A DNA stretch of 64,000 bases from JABDBE01 sp963832245 (GCA_963832245.1 CAWHTG010000002.1:310001-374000), one strand, 5' to 3'. Shown: positions 54,560 to 64,000, counted from the first letter of the stretch. Made by a program: numbers and translations. The notes: generated from the sequence alone by a model not told the origin.

Positions 54560-55330
54560 TTGAGCCCGGTGCTGAACGAAGAACGCCGCAGATCGATTCT
54601 GGAGGTGTTGAATCACGACGGGCGTGTGCTGGTTGGTGCGTTGGCCAAACGTTTTCGCACCTCCCAGGTGACGATTCGAAAAGATCTTGACATTCTCCAG
54701 TCGCGGGGCCGTATTCACCGCACTCATGGCGGTGCGTTGCCGTCACGCCCGAGCGCGCTGGAAGATCCCACGCTACGGGAAAAAGAGAAGCTGCATCGCA
54801 AGGAGAAGCTGCAAATCGCGGCAGCGGCAGCCTGCATGGTGAGGGAAGGCCAGGTGGTAATTCTTGACTCTGGAACTACAACCACGGCGATCGCGCGTGC
54901 GCTGCGGGACTTCGAGAACCTTACCGTCATTACCAACGCGGTGAATATTGCGGCGGAACTTTCTGGCTCTTCTCTCGAGGTTATTCTGACGGGGGGCACT
55001 CTGAGAAAGAATTCCTTTTCGCTGGTGGGACCAATTGCAGAGGAGACGTTAAGGCGGTTGAACGCAGACATTCTCTTCCTGGGAGTGGATGGTTTCGATG
55101 TGCACTACGGATTGAGCACACCGAACCTGCTTGAGGCTAAAGTGAATCGTGCCATGATGGAGGTTGCCCGGATTGCGGTCGCGGTGTGTGACTCCAGCAA
55201 GTTCGGGCGACGCAGTTTGTCTTCGATTGCGCCACCGTCAGCCGTCCATCACTTAATTACCGATCGAGGCATTCCAAAGACCGACCTTGCGACACTAAGG
55301 AAAACAGGAATGCACGTCACGCTCGTCTAG
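54560..55330 (+). CDS. DeoR-family transcriptional repressor (AgaR-like)
   Basis: The 256-residue product has an N-terminal HTH (RRSILEVLNHDGRVLVGALA, FRTSQVTIRKDLDILQSRGR) and the DeoR signature IHRTHGGALPS. The C-terminal sugar-phosphate sensor holds LDSGTTTTAIARAL, VILTGGTLRKNSFSLVGPIA and FLGVDGFDVHYGLSTPN, all typical of AgaR/GatR-type repressors. The start is TTG 54560, with GTG 54569 as an alternative. It sits between the kinase and the amidohydrolase. It probably represses the whole sugar locus until a phosphorylated sugar binds. Confidence 0.9.
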   Translation: MSPVLNEERRRSILEVLNHDGRVLVGALAKRFRTSQVTIRKDLDILQSRGRIHRTHGGALPSRPSALEDPTLREKEKLHRKEKLQIAAAAACMVREGQVVILDSGTTTTAIARALRDFENLTVITNAVNIAAELSGSSLEVILTGGTLRKNSFSLVGPIAEETLRRLNADILFLGVDGFDVHYGLSTPNLLEAKVNRAMMEVARIAVAVCDSSKFGRRSLSSIAPPSAVHHLITDRGIPKTDLATLRKTGMHVTLV

Positions 55331-55346
55331 AGCGATGCCAAAACAT

Positions 55347-56534
55347 TTATTTGCTTTTGACAGAGTCTACTCCGCGGAACTGTCCGAAGACGCGCTCCGC
55401 ATTCTTGTGATAGATCTTTTCTAAGACAGCGTCCGGAAGTTCCAGGCCATAAATCTTCCAGCGGCCTTGCCCGGGATATCCCCAGTAATCGAAGTATTCG
55501 TCCGCAGTTTCGAGCCAGCGAAAATGGTTGCGATACATGGCTTCGTCCATACCGTTATCCGTGCCAAACATGATGCGGTCTTGATATTTGAGAAAAAACT
55601 CGCGGGCTCGCCGAGGCTGGCGGCCCAGTTCAGCCTCACGCGCTCCAAATTCGACCATCACGTTCGGAAGCGTATCCAGCAGATGAGAAACGTAATCGAG
55701 ATTTTCAGGCCAGTTCGCCATGTGGAGTGCAACAAAGGTCGTGTGCGGATGCTTGGCAAACATGCGATCGCGCGCGGCCAGGACTGACTCTTTACTGGGA
55801 AACTGTGGCCCATAAAAACTCCAGTCGGGGTGTTCGATCAATTCTTCATACCGCTCATTGGTGTTGTCGACCGGATGAAAGAAAGCTTCGGGATCGGTAA
55901 CGTGAATGGAGACGGGAATACCGAGGCGTCCGCATTCTTCCCAGACGGGATCTAGGCGAGGGTCATCGACCGCCACCAGTTTCCCCGACTTGTCGCGGTC
56001 ACTTAGGCCAAGGTCCTTTAACTGTTTCAGGCCGCGGGCGCCTCGTGCGACAGCATCGTCAAGTTGTGCCACCATCTCCTGACTGAAGTTTGGATGGTTA
56101 ATTTTGCTCCAGTCAATCTGTGCGAAGACTATGAAGCGTCCGGGGTGGGGCTTGACCATTTCGTCGATTACCCGCTGCAATTTGTCTCCCCACATGCCGG
56201 TTAGGATCACGACCGTCTTCACATTAGTGTTATTCATGATCTCGATCACGCGCTCGGGCGGCATGTGATCGTCAATTCGCATGGCGTCGTTGACGTGATT
56301 GTGAACGTCGATCACGTAGTATTTGGCGCGGTCCACGTTGTGGGTATGGGCGTGCAGCATGGGAACAGGGTGAAAGTCCTTCAGCAGAAGGGTCTTCTTT
56401 TGTTCCGCATCGGCGGCGGATTTGTAGCTAATTTGGCCTTGGGACTGATCCTGTGTTGGGAGAGCGCTCTGCGCGGCGAGATAAGCGGCTATGCTCAATA
56501 ACAAAAGACAACTCAGACGCGGCTTGATAGACAT
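55347..56534 (-). CDS. Exported amidohydrolase (amidohydrolase_2/ACMSD-like)
   Basis: This is a secreted TIM-barrel metal hydrolase of about 395 residues. Start ATG 56534 follows GGGAGG; the signal is LSCLLLLSIAAYLAAQS. The barrel has the metal motif DVHNHV, then GLKQLKDLGLS, a HVTDPEAFFHP segment, FVALHMANWPE and the C-terminal FGTDNGMDEAMYRNH with the metal Asp. The substrate is unknown. Placement in a sugar locus suggests a sugar-lactone or deacetylase-like role, but this is not shown by sequence. Confidence 0.82.
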   Translation of the reverse strand: MSIKPRLSCLLLLSIAAYLAAQSALPTQDQSQGQISYKSAADAEQKKTLLLKDFHPVPMLHAHTHNVDRAKYYVIDVHNHVNDAMRIDDHMPPERVIEIMNNTNVKTVVILTGMWGDKLQRVIDEMVKPHPGRFIVFAQIDWSKINHPNFSQEMVAQLDDAVARGARGLKQLKDLGLSDRDKSGKLVAVDDPRLDPVWEECGRLGIPVSIHVTDPEAFFHPVDNTNERYEELIEHPDWSFYGPQFPSKESVLAARDRMFAKHPHTTFVALHMANWPENLDYVSHLLDTLPNVMVEFGAREAELGRQPRRAREFFLKYQDRIMFGTDNGMDEAMYRNHFRWLETADEYFDYWGYPGQGRWKIYGLELPDAVLEKIYHKNAERVFGQFRGVDSVKSK

Positions 56535-56578
56535 CGGCGTTCCAGGCCTCCCCACGTTCGCGGTGTTCTTGACAATGC

Positions 56579-56602
56579 CAAATGAACGAAAGTAAAAGTA
56601 AT
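56579..56602 (-). promoter_or_regulatory. AgaR-like operator between amidohydrolase and gatZ genes
   Basis: On the minus strand it reads TTTTACTTTCGTTCATTT, matching TTTC.TT elements in front of the other locus genes. Confidence 0.45.
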
Positions 56603-56664
56603 TGATCGCAATATATCGCAATGGCCGCGTTTGGCCAATCTATTCCAATGGAGATTCAGTCTCA

Positions 56665-57963
56665 GTGAGTGCAACTGAGCGGTTACAGGAGATTGTTCGT
56701 CGCAATCGGCGCGGTGAGAAACTGGGTGCGTATGCGGTCTGTTCTGCCCACCCCAGCGTCATTGCGGCAGCGGTTCTGCAGGCGGTCGACGATGAGTCAG
56801 TTTTGCACATCGAATCCACCTCGAGCCAGGTAAATCAGTTTGGCGGCTACACTGGGCAAACTCCGGTTCAATTCGCTGAGTTTATTAACACCGCAGCACA
56901 GAAGGCCGGCCTTCCTCGCGACCGCGTATTGTTAGGTGGGGACCATCTCGGTCCGTACCCGTGGCGAGATCAGCCTTCGAAAGTGGCGATGCAGCATGCC
57001 TGTGAACTGGTACGCGCGAGCGTGCTTGCGGGATACAACAAGATTCATCTCGACGCAAGTATGGCGTGTGCCGATGACGGGCCGGGTAGTCTGGACGAGC
57101 GCACCGTCGCGCAGCGCGCCGCCATCCTCTGTCGTGCCGCAGAGACCGCCTTTGAAGATTTGCCGCCAGGCTCTTGTCCGCTCCTTTACGTCATCGGCAC
57201 CGAGGTTCCCGCTCCGGGGGGTGAATCGCTTTCGGCGACGGCTCCCACCGTAACGCGAGTCGATCAGCTGCACCACACCCTGGAGCTGTTCTGCACTGCC
57301 TTCGCCGAGCAAAATATTACTTCTGCCTGGGACCGAGTGATCGGCATCGTCGTGCAGCCGGGAGTGGAGTTCGGCGATAACGTGATCTTTGACTATGACC
57401 GCGAGAAAGCGAAGGCGCTCTCATCCGCCTTGCCGAAACATCCTGCTCTGGTTTACGAAACTCACTCCACCGACTACCAGAAGCCGGGCGCTCTTACAGA
57501 GATGGTGGAAGATCATTTCGCAATTTTGAAAGCGGGGCCGTGGCTGACATTTGCATTTCGGGAAGCTTTATTTGCCTTGAGTGCGATCGAGCGCGAATGG
57601 CTGGCGCATCGCGGCGGAGTTCGCATTTCGCAAGTCAGAGAAGCACTCGACGCCGCCATGCTGCGCAATCCAAATTACTGGCGTTCGTATTACGCCGGTA
57701 GTGAAGACGGGACGCGGGTGTCCCGCATGTATAGTTACAGCGACCGTTGCCGCTATTACTGGGGCGATGCCACGGTTCAGCAAGAACTGGCGCAACTCCA
57801 CGCCAACCTTCGTGCTTTTCCCCCTCCTCTGACATTGGTCAGTCAGTACCTGCCATTGCAATACGAATTGATCCGATCCGGAGGCCTCCAAGCCAGTGCC
57901 GAAGACATGATTCAGGAGCACATCCGAGGTGTTCTGCGCGTCTATGCTGCGGCGTGCGGGTGA
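56665..57963 (+). CDS. gatZ: GatZ/KbaZ-family tagatose-bisphosphate aldolase non-catalytic subunit
   Basis: The 432-residue product has GAYAVCSAHPSVIAAAVLQA, ESTSSQVNQFGGYTGQTP, LLGGDHLGPYPWRDQ and HLDASMACADD, which identify the family. GTG 56665 with GGAG upstream fits the family's usual length; the longer frame to 56602 crosses the operator. In enteric bacteria the protein stabilises the class II aldolase GatY/KbaY, which is not in this window. Relatives have also been reported as sugar-phosphate 4-epimerases, so it may convert tagatose 6-phosphate to fructose 6-phosphate on its own (inference). Confidence 0.88.
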   Translation: MSATERLQEIVRRNRRGEKLGAYAVCSAHPSVIAAAVLQAVDDESVLHIESTSSQVNQFGGYTGQTPVQFAEFINTAAQKAGLPRDRVLLGGDHLGPYPWRDQPSKVAMQHACELVRASVLAGYNKIHLDASMACADDGPGSLDERTVAQRAAILCRAAETAFEDLPPGSCPLLYVIGTEVPAPGGESLSATAPTVTRVDQLHHTLELFCTAFAEQNITSAWDRVIGIVVQPGVEFGDNVIFDYDREKAKALSSALPKHPALVYETHSTDYQKPGALTEMVEDHFAILKAGPWLTFAFREALFALSAIEREWLAHRGGVRISQVREALDAAMLRNPNYWRSYYAGSEDGTRVSRMYSYSDRCRYYWGDATVQQELAQLHANLRAFPPPLTLVSQYLPLQYELIRSGGLQASAEDMIQEHIRGVLRVYAAACG

Positions 57964-58001
57964 CGGAAACGCCGCAGTGATCACTCGAAACCGATGCTGT
58001 C

Positions 58002-61000
58002 TCAAAAGTAAAACTTCAACGCGAATTGTATGAAGCGCGGATCACGCGCGCCCTGCGCAAAGCCAAATTGCGGAGTTCCAAATTCAACCGGCTGCGGTTC
58101 CTCTCCCAGCAGGCCCACCGGCTCGAATACCGGATTTACATGGTTCCAGATGTTGAAGAATTCTGAGCGAAACTCCAAACGCATCCGTTCGTTCAGCGGG
58201 AACATCTTGAAGACGGATAAATCCCAGTTCTGCAGTCCGGGGCCACGAACGATGTTGCGTCCCGCATCACCGAAGGTAAATGGAATGGCGTTGTCCACGA
58301 AAGCACAGGTGTTAAACAGCGTCCCGGGAATGCAGGGTTTCCCATTGGGATTGCCGACAAGGTTCGGGCGCACGTCGAAGAATCCCACGCCCCCTCCGCT
58401 GTCGCTGGTAGAGACATTGGTCAGCGCATCGGTGATGGTGAACCAATTGCCGGTCTGCGCGCTCACGATGCCGGCGACTTGCCAGTTGCCAATGACCTGA
58501 TTGAGCACGCCGGTTGCGCCTCCGCCGAAGGCTTTGCCGTTGCCAAAGGGAAGCTGGTAAATGTAGCTCAAGACAAAGCGATGCCGTATGTCGAAGTCGG
58601 AGTTGCCATATTCGAGATAAGGAAATCGCTGATCGCGAAAATCTCCATTATTGAGCGATCCCAGGTTCGCACTCGAAGCGTCATCTTCAGCGTGTGCGTA
58701 CGTATAGGAGGCTTGAAATTGCAGGCCGTGGGAAAAATTCTTCTCCCAGCGCACTTGCAGCGAGCTGTAATTGGAGTAGCCATCCGAGCGTAGCTGGTTG
58801 ATGGCGGTGTCGAACACTCCGTTGCAGTTCGGCGGAAACACCGAGTCGTCGCAAACCTTGGCTGGTCGGCGTGGAGCCGTTGGGCAGTTGCCCGGCGTGT
58901 TCGGCGGAGTGATACAAAACACAGCATCCGGCACAGCCTGATTGCCGTTGTAATAGTTATAGAGATCGTTGCCGTGCGATCCGGCGTAGGAAACTTCCAG
59001 CACGCTCTGCGCCGGCAATTGATACTGGAATCCGAAATGCCACTGCTGCGTGTAGGGCGTCCGCAGGTTCGGACTGACGGCAAAGAGCAATGGAGTGTTG
59101 GGATCGGTCAGCGCATTCGATGGGAAACCTTCGAAGAGCATGTTGAGGCCAGGAATGGAACAATCATTCGGACCTAGAGCGGGATTCGCCGACGATAAAA
59201 AACATGGAACCGAATATGACTGAGTTACGAAGAATGGCGGATTGAATCCGGGGCTGGGATTTGAATACGGTCCATTTTCGTCTCCCCCGTAAAAAATGCC
59301 GTAGCCGGCGCGCATCACCAGCTTATTGGTGATCTGGTAAGCCATGCCGAGGCGCGGCGCGAAGTTAATCAGGTCGGGTGCAATCAAGCCACTCGACGCA
59401 GTTCTCTGAATCGGGATATTCGCCGCCAGGAATGGCGTGAGGTTTGCCGTCTGGCCCGCCGGAACGATCAGCGAAGCGGAGGAGAAATCGAAGTTCGCCT
59501 GCTCATTGTTCCTGGCTTTCACGGTAGTGAATAAGTCGTAACGCAGGCCGAGATTCAGGGTCAGGTGCGAAGTTGCCCGGATGTCGTCCTCCGCATAGAA
59601 GCCATAGACCGGGCGGCGATAATCAACCGTGTGCAGGCTGGTGATCTGGCCGGAGTCGGGAACGCCCAGCAAGAACGTGGCGAAAGCCTCGCCACCCGTG
59701 GTCGGAGACGCAGGATTGTCAGTGAAATCGCTCGCAAAACCAAGTGTGCCGCGGGGCGCAGCAGGTTCGAACAACGTAAATTCTTCACGGCGGATTTCCG
59801 CGCCAAACTTTAGTGAATGGCGCCCATGAACCAGAGTGAAGTTATCCGTCAGGATGTAGCTGTTCTGCTTTTCGATCGCGGGAAGGAATCCGGCGCTGCC
59901 CAAAGTCGCCGTACCATCGTTGATGCTGATCTGCGGCAGCCCGCCTATATTCGGACCGAAAGGAACCCCCGGAAATCCAAGCTGCGCGGAAACGTTGGTG
60001 TTGTAATTCAGTTGAAAACGATGGGTGTTAATGCGGTTGTAGCCTAGGCGAAATTCGTTGACGCGGTTGGCTGAGAAAACATGCGTCTCGCTCAGGGCCA
60101 CGCTGCGGAAGGAATCGTCTTCATAGCCATCAGAGAATGCGCCACCGTCGAGCGCGTTCTGAAACGGGGAGGGCGTGAAGCTGGGTTGTTCCTCGTAGCT
60201 GAAGGTTCCGAAGAGGTTGTCGCGATCGGAGATTTTCTGGTCAATGCGAATGTCTGCGTTGTTGCGGCTATAGGTTTTCTTTGGCTCTGCAAGATAGTTG
60301 GAACCATTCAAGTTGACGTTCGGTGAGGGAAACAGAGCGGAGATGCGACCTGCCAGCGGATCAATGAGACCTTTAGGGAAAATATTGGTGGGATTTCCGG
60401 ACCCATCGACGCCTATGGGTACGCCACAATACCCGCTTGGGTTTAGACCGGACGCTTGGGTTAAACGCGAATTAAAAATCTCGCCTAAATAGGTTGGGTG
60501 CCCGCCGCAGTCGAGCGCCGTTGTGCCCGACAGGACGTTCCCGTTTACATCTACCTGAGGCGCCACATTGGTGGTGAGAAAAGAGGAGAAATCTCCGCCA
60601 ATTTCGGCCGGCGTTGGGATGGCTGAGAGTTGTGGAAGAGACTGAACGACGCGGAAGCCCTCGTAATCCACAAAAAAGAAGGTCCGGTCTTTAATGATGG
60701 GACCGCCGAAGGTCGCGCCGAACTGATTCTGATGGTAGGGCTGCCTGCCGAATGTGTCGAAGGCGTTGCGCGCGTCCAGAACATCGTTCCGGAAAAATTC
60801 GTAGAGGTCCCCGTGGAAACTATTGGTGCCGGACTTGAGCACGGCATTGAGGATAGCGCCATTGCCGCGGCCGAATTCGGCGCTATAGGCGTTGGTTTGG
60901 ACCTTGAATTCCTGGATGGCATCGACCGAAGGCTGAATGACGTACGCCTGGCCGGTGAGGACATCCCCCAGATTGGAGTTGTTATCGACGCCGTCGAGGA

Positions 61001-61616
61001 GATAATTATTTTGCAGAGAACGTGCGCCGTTCGAGCTGAAACCGTAGCTGGTCTCGACGCGAGAACCTGGCTCGCTGGGGGCAATTCCGGCGCCGAGCAG
61101 CGCTAGCTGCGCATAGTTGCGTCCGTTGAGGGGAAGCGTTTCTGCCTGACGGCTATCTACCAGTTGACCCAGGTCGGAGGTTTCGGTTTGGAGTAGTTGA
61201 ACTTGGGTCGTGACGTTCACAACCTCGTGAATACTGCCAACCGAGAGAATTATATTTACCGCCGGCCGCTCGTCGACGTTCACGACGATCGGACCCGCGA
61301 CTGTTCGCTTGAAGCCAGCTTTTTCCGCGGTCACCTGATAGCTACCAATCTTAAGAGGGCTGAAAACGAACTCGCCTTGCGCGTTGGTGGTGGTGGCGAG
61401 TTCGGTCCCGCGTTCGGTGTCGGCAATCCCAACCCTTGCCCCGGCGATGACTGCTCCACTTGGGTCTTTGACTACGCCGGCGAGGCTGCCGGTGTCTTTC
61501 TGCGCAACCGCGGCACTGCAAGTGAGGATCACGATGCCGAGTAATCCGAGCCATGATTGCAGATGGATAAAAGATCCTGACTGTCGCGCAGAAGAACGGT
61601 ACGAGAGGCGGTTCAT
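58002..61616 (-). CDS. TonB-dependent receptor, Oar-like, of the sugar locus
   Basis: This is an outer-membrane beta-barrel of 1204 residues from ATG 61616. It has a Sec signal (LGLLGIVILTCSAAVAQ), a carboxypeptidase-regulatory-like domain (GVVKDPSGAVIAGARVGIAD), the plug (NYLLDGVDNNSNLGDVLTGQ) and a barrel ending FIQFALKFYF. An AgaR-like site lies 40 bases upstream of the start. Next to an alpha-galactosidase-like gene, it probably imports galactosides across the outer membrane. Confidence 0.92.
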   Translation of the reverse strand: MNRLSYRSSARQSGSFIHLQSWLGLLGIVILTCSAAVAQKDTGSLAGVVKDPSGAVIAGARVGIADTERGTELATTTNAQGEFVFSPLKIGSYQVTAEKAGFKRTVAGPIVVNVDERPAVNIILSVGSIHEVVNVTTQVQLLQTETSDLGQLVDSRQAETLPLNGRNYAQLALLGAGIAPSEPGSRVETSYGFSSNGARSLQNNYLLDGVDNNSNLGDVLTGQAYVIQPSVDAIQEFKVQTNAYSAEFGRGNGAILNAVLKSGTNSFHGDLYEFFRNDVLDARNAFDTFGRQPYHQNQFGATFGGPIIKDRTFFFVDYEGFRVVQSLPQLSAIPTPAEIGGDFSSFLTTNVAPQVDVNGNVLSGTTALDCGGHPTYLGEIFNSRLTQASGLNPSGYCGVPIGVDGSGNPTNIFPKGLIDPLAGRISALFPSPNVNLNGSNYLAEPKKTYSRNNADIRIDQKISDRDNLFGTFSYEEQPSFTPSPFQNALDGGAFSDGYEDDSFRSVALSETHVFSANRVNEFRLGYNRINTHRFQLNYNTNVSAQLGFPGVPFGPNIGGLPQISINDGTATLGSAGFLPAIEKQNSYILTDNFTLVHGRHSLKFGAEIRREEFTLFEPAAPRGTLGFASDFTDNPASPTTGGEAFATFLLGVPDSGQITSLHTVDYRRPVYGFYAEDDIRATSHLTLNLGLRYDLFTTVKARNNEQANFDFSSASLIVPAGQTANLTPFLAANIPIQRTASSGLIAPDLINFAPRLGMAYQITNKLVMRAGYGIFYGGDENGPYSNPSPGFNPPFFVTQSYSVPCFLSSANPALGPNDCSIPGLNMLFEGFPSNALTDPNTPLLFAVSPNLRTPYTQQWHFGFQYQLPAQSVLEVSYAGSHGNDLYNYYNGNQAVPDAVFCITPPNTPGNCPTAPRRPAKVCDDSVFPPNCNGVFDTAINQLRSDGYSNYSSLQVRWEKNFSHGLQFQASYTYAHAEDDASSANLGSLNNGDFRDQRFPYLEYGNSDFDIRHRFVLSYIYQLPFGNGKAFGGGATGVLNQVIGNWQVAGIVSAQTGNWFTITDALTNVSTSDSGGGVGFFDVRPNLVGNPNGKPCIPGTLFNTCAFVDNAIPFTFGDAGRNIVRGPGLQNWDLSVFKMFPLNERMRLEFRSEFFNIWNHVNPVFEPVGLLGEEPQPVEFGTPQFGFAQGARDPRFIQFALKFYF

Positions 61617-61654
61617 CGCAGATTCCCCGATCGAAAAGATGACGAGCTCGGCCA

Positions 61655-61680
61655 CTTTCGTATTATTTCGATTTGATATT
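61655..61680. promoter_or_regulatory. AgaR-like operator upstream of the TonB receptor
   Basis: CTTTCGTATTATTTCGATTT; best match in the window to the TTTCRTTTYRTTT repeat, sitting where the receptor promoter should be. Confidence 0.55.
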
Positions 61681-61828
61681 ATTAGTTGCGATCCGGCAGC
61701 AAAGTCAATACAAAAATTAGTTACCTGCCGGAAGCCGTTTCCGCCTGATGTCTAGGTGTTGTCACTCGAAATTCCGCGAATAGCGCAACCGCGATTTTGA
61801 CGCGAAAGGTTTTCGCGGTATATTACGA

Positions 61829-64000
61829 ATGATTATGTTTGCTTTCGTTTGGCGGCGAGTCTTGCGACCATCGTTACGTCGGAGCGATGAGCCGGCTGTC
61901 TCGGCGACCGTCCGTCTCCGTGGTGGGCTTATGGTTGCGACATTCCTTCTGTCTTCGGTATCCCATGGCTTCTCACAGAATATCGAGAACGCACAGCTTG
62001 TTGTGGAAATGAATCAATCGAGCGGCAACTACACCATCCGGTCCAAGGAAAACTCACGCGTTGCGATCACGGCTGGGGTGGCCGCTCAGATTAACCAGCG
62101 GTGGCTGTCGTCCGATAGCTATCCCCGGCATGTAGCTCAAGAATCCATCACCGACGATATAGGCGAAGGACGTCAGCTTACCATCACGCATAGTGGAAAG
62201 TCCGGCGAGCCAGATCTGGTCTGTCTCATCCGGCTCCGCTCGCAACCCGCGTCCGCTGAGATCGAAGTACAAGTTAAGAACACAACTGGGGCGCCGGTCA
62301 CAGTGCAGAGCATCCGCGTTTTGGAGGCTGTCGCGCCGTTCATCGACCTCGGCGGGCCGCCATCTTCCGATCGCATCTTGTCGGACAGCTTTAGCGAGGA
62401 TCGGCCTAATATGGAAATTCACGATCTTGCGCAAGCCACAGGCGGACTGCATCTGGCGGTGGGAAGCCAGCTCATCTACAACCGGCACAGCCACCAGAGC
62501 TGGTTTCTTGGAGCTCTGACTTCCGAGCGATGGCTCACAGTTTTGCATCTCCATGTGGATGAGAAGCGGGCGAGGATCACGGGCTACGAAGTTGATTCCA
62601 CCGGGACCACTGAGCTCGCCCTGCAAAATTCGATCAAGAACTCGCCGAAGGAAGATCAGATCTACCTTAGCCTGCCCCTGGAGCCGGGCGAGAGTCTCGC
62701 GTCTGAGCGAGTCATGGCCAGCTTGTCGTCGGACTATCACGCTCAACTGGAATCCTATGGCGAAGTCATCCGCAAGCTTCATCATGCGAGGGTAAGCGCG
62801 CCAACGCCCATCGGCTGGTGGAGTTGGACGGCATACTACTTCGGCATCAACGAAGGCGCCGCGCTCACTAATGCGCAGTTCCTCGCGGCGCAGCTCCGAG
62901 ATTCCGGTTACAACTTTTTTCACATCGACGAAGGTTATCAGTATGCGCGTGGCGACTATACTTCGCCGGTCGCGTACAAATTTCCTCATGGCATTAAGAA
63001 GCTGGAAGATCGGGTACGTGGACTAGGATTGACTCCCGGAATCTGGACCGCTCCCTTTGAGGTCTCGGAGCGTTCGTCCGTATACGCCAACCACAAAGAT
63101 TGGCTTGTGCACAACGCCAGCGGTCAGCCCATCCATGCTGGCTTTGTTACCGAGGTTCCGGATACCAAAACTAATTTGGATCCACTTTACGTACTCGACA
63201 CCACTAATCCCGCGGCACAGCAATATTTGCGTGATACTTATACGACGCTCACCAAGGATTGGGGAATTCGCTACATCAAGCTGGATTTCATGGACGACAC
63301 CGCGATTGAGGGATATTACTATCGCTCCAACACTACGGCGCTCGAAGCGCAACGCATCGGACTGCAGATTATTCGTGAAGCAGTTGGAGATGGAGTGCTG
63401 TTGGACAAAGACGGCAGTCCGATGCTGAATCCCGTGGGAATCGTCGATGCCGGGCGCATCTCGTGTGACACGGGACATTCATTCGAAGCCAGCCGCAATG
63501 CGGCTCCCGGCATCGCCGCCCGCTATTACATGAACCGGAACTTTTTTCTCAGCGATCCCGACGCGTTCACGGTCTCGCGGCAGATCGTTTTTGAAAGCCA
63601 GAATCATGGAGTGCTGCGGCCTCTGACGCTCGAGGAGGCAAAGGTTTCGATTGCGCTGTCGGCAGTTTCCGGCGGAATGTTTGAGATTGGCGACGACCTC
63701 CCTACTTTGTTTCCGGACGCCGACCGGATGGCGTTAGTCAAAAATCGTGATCTGCTCAACATGGCACGTTATGGGCACGCCGCGACGCCTCTGGACCTGA
63801 TGAGTTATTCGTCCGAGGACGAAATGCCCAGCATCTTCCTGCTGCGGGAGAGCAAGCGGCAGTCGATTCTGGCAGTATTCAACTGGACTAGGAAAAAGCG
63901 AAAACACGAGTTCTCGCTTTCCGACCTCGGACTAGGCTCCGGACATAACCAGGTACTCGACGTTTTCACTCCGGGCTTGCTTATTGCAGAAAATGTCAAT
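61829..64000 (+). CDS. Alpha-galactosidase-like glycoside hydrolase (clan GH-D), 3' truncated
   Basis: The frame is open from ATG 61829 to the end of the window, so at least 724 residues are present and the C-terminus is missing. It has an export signal (MVATFLLSSVSHGFSQ, about residues 35-50), a beta-sandwich N-domain and a TIM barrel with IGWWSWTAYYFGINEGAALT, FFHIDEGYQYARGDYTS, GLTPGIWTAPFEVSERSSV and the nucleophile motif GIRYIKLDFMDDTAIEG; RISCDTGHSF may hold the acid/base. These are GH36/GH27-type features. A later start at ATG 61931 would leave the TTTCGTTT site at 61840-61852 in the leader and may be the true one. It feeds galactose to the locus. Confidence 0.82.
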   Translation, partial: MIMFAFVWRRVLRPSLRRSDEPAVSATVRLRGGLMVATFLLSSVSHGFSQNIENAQLVVEMNQSSGNYTIRSKENSRVAITAGVAAQINQRWLSSDSYPRHVAQESITDDIGEGRQLTITHSGKSGEPDLVCLIRLRSQPASAEIEVQVKNTTGAPVTVQSIRVLEAVAPFIDLGGPPSSDRILSDSFSEDRPNMEIHDLAQATGGLHLAVGSQLIYNRHSHQSWFLGALTSERWLTVLHLHVDEKRARITGYEVDSTGTTELALQNSIKNSPKEDQIYLSLPLEPGESLASERVMASLSSDYHAQLESYGEVIRKLHHARVSAPTPIGWWSWTAYYFGINEGAALTNAQFLAAQLRDSGYNFFHIDEGYQYARGDYTSPVAYKFPHGIKKLEDRVRGLGLTPGIWTAPFEVSERSSVYANHKDWLVHNASGQPIHAGFVTEVPDTKTNLDPLYVLDTTNPAAQQYLRDTYTTLTKDWGIRYIKLDFMDDTAIEGYYYRSNTTALEAQRIGLQIIREAVGDGVLLDKDGSPMLNPVGIVDAGRISCDTGHSFEASRNAAPGIAARYYMNRNFFLSDPDAFTVSRQIVFESQNHGVLRPLTLEEAKVSIALSAVSGGMFEIGDDLPTLFPDADRMALVKNRDLLNMARYGHAATPLDLMSYSSEDEMPSIFLLRESKRQSILAVFNWTRKKRKHEFSLSDLGLGSGHNQVLDVFTPGLLIAENVN
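61838..61852 (+). promoter_or_regulatory. TTTCGTTT half-site near the alpha-galactosidase start
   Basis: GCTTTCGTTTGGCG lies just downstream of the first possible ATG and upstream of ATG 61931, which argues for the later start. Confidence 0.35.

Overview
The window looks like part of a chromosome from an acidobacterium (Terriglobia/Koribacter-like). This is inferred from gene content, not from a marker gene: two very large Oar-type TonB-dependent receptors with an N-terminal carboxypeptidase-regulatory-like domain, three long Ser/Thr kinases fused to TPR tails, a tandem RND efflux operon, and moderately GC-rich coding. Genes are widely spaced, with several decayed fragments.  Layout. 1-9.1 kb: an MdtABC-type RND operon (membrane fusion protein cut by the window edge, two inner-membrane permeases, outer-membrane lipoprotein factor). 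9.1-12 kb: a coiled-coil lipoprotein, small ORFs, a four-copy 30-nt repeat and a strong intrinsic terminator. 12-16 kb: a 1300-residue protein joining a kinase, a class III nucleotide cyclase, a membrane helix and TPRs. 16-17.7 kb: a small secreted protein, gene fragments and a tRNA-Arg(UCU).  17.6-52.2 kb: the last 47 bases of the tRNA-Arg recur exactly at 52176-52222, so these 34.6 kb look like a genomic island (or stacked islands) that has lost its integrase. It carries a truncated RHS protein with an ADP-ribosyltransferase tip and a likely immunity gene, a stand-alone SagB-type oxidoreductase, an AraC regulator, a TonB receptor plus amino-acid permease, a complete sdhCAB-like operon, an XRE repressor divergent from a PD-(D/E)XK nuclease-like protein, two more kinase-TPR proteins, secreted lipoproteins, an NlpC/P60 hydrolase, and an isoprenoid-synthase-fold enzyme downstream of a short Cys-containing peptide gene with a strong ribosome binding site. 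Three copies of a 118-nt element that runs into tRNA-like 3' sequence lie at 44.0, 45.9 and 51.1 kb.  52.2-64 kb: two DinB-fold proteins, then a sugar locus: PfkB kinase, DeoR/AgaR-type repressor, exported amidohydrolase, GatZ/KbaZ protein, TonB receptor and an alpha-galactosidase-like glycoside hydrolase cut by the window end. TTTCGT-rich sites resembling AgaR operators lie in front of the main transcription units, so the locus probably imports and degrades a galactose-containing substrate through tagatose phosphates under one repressor.
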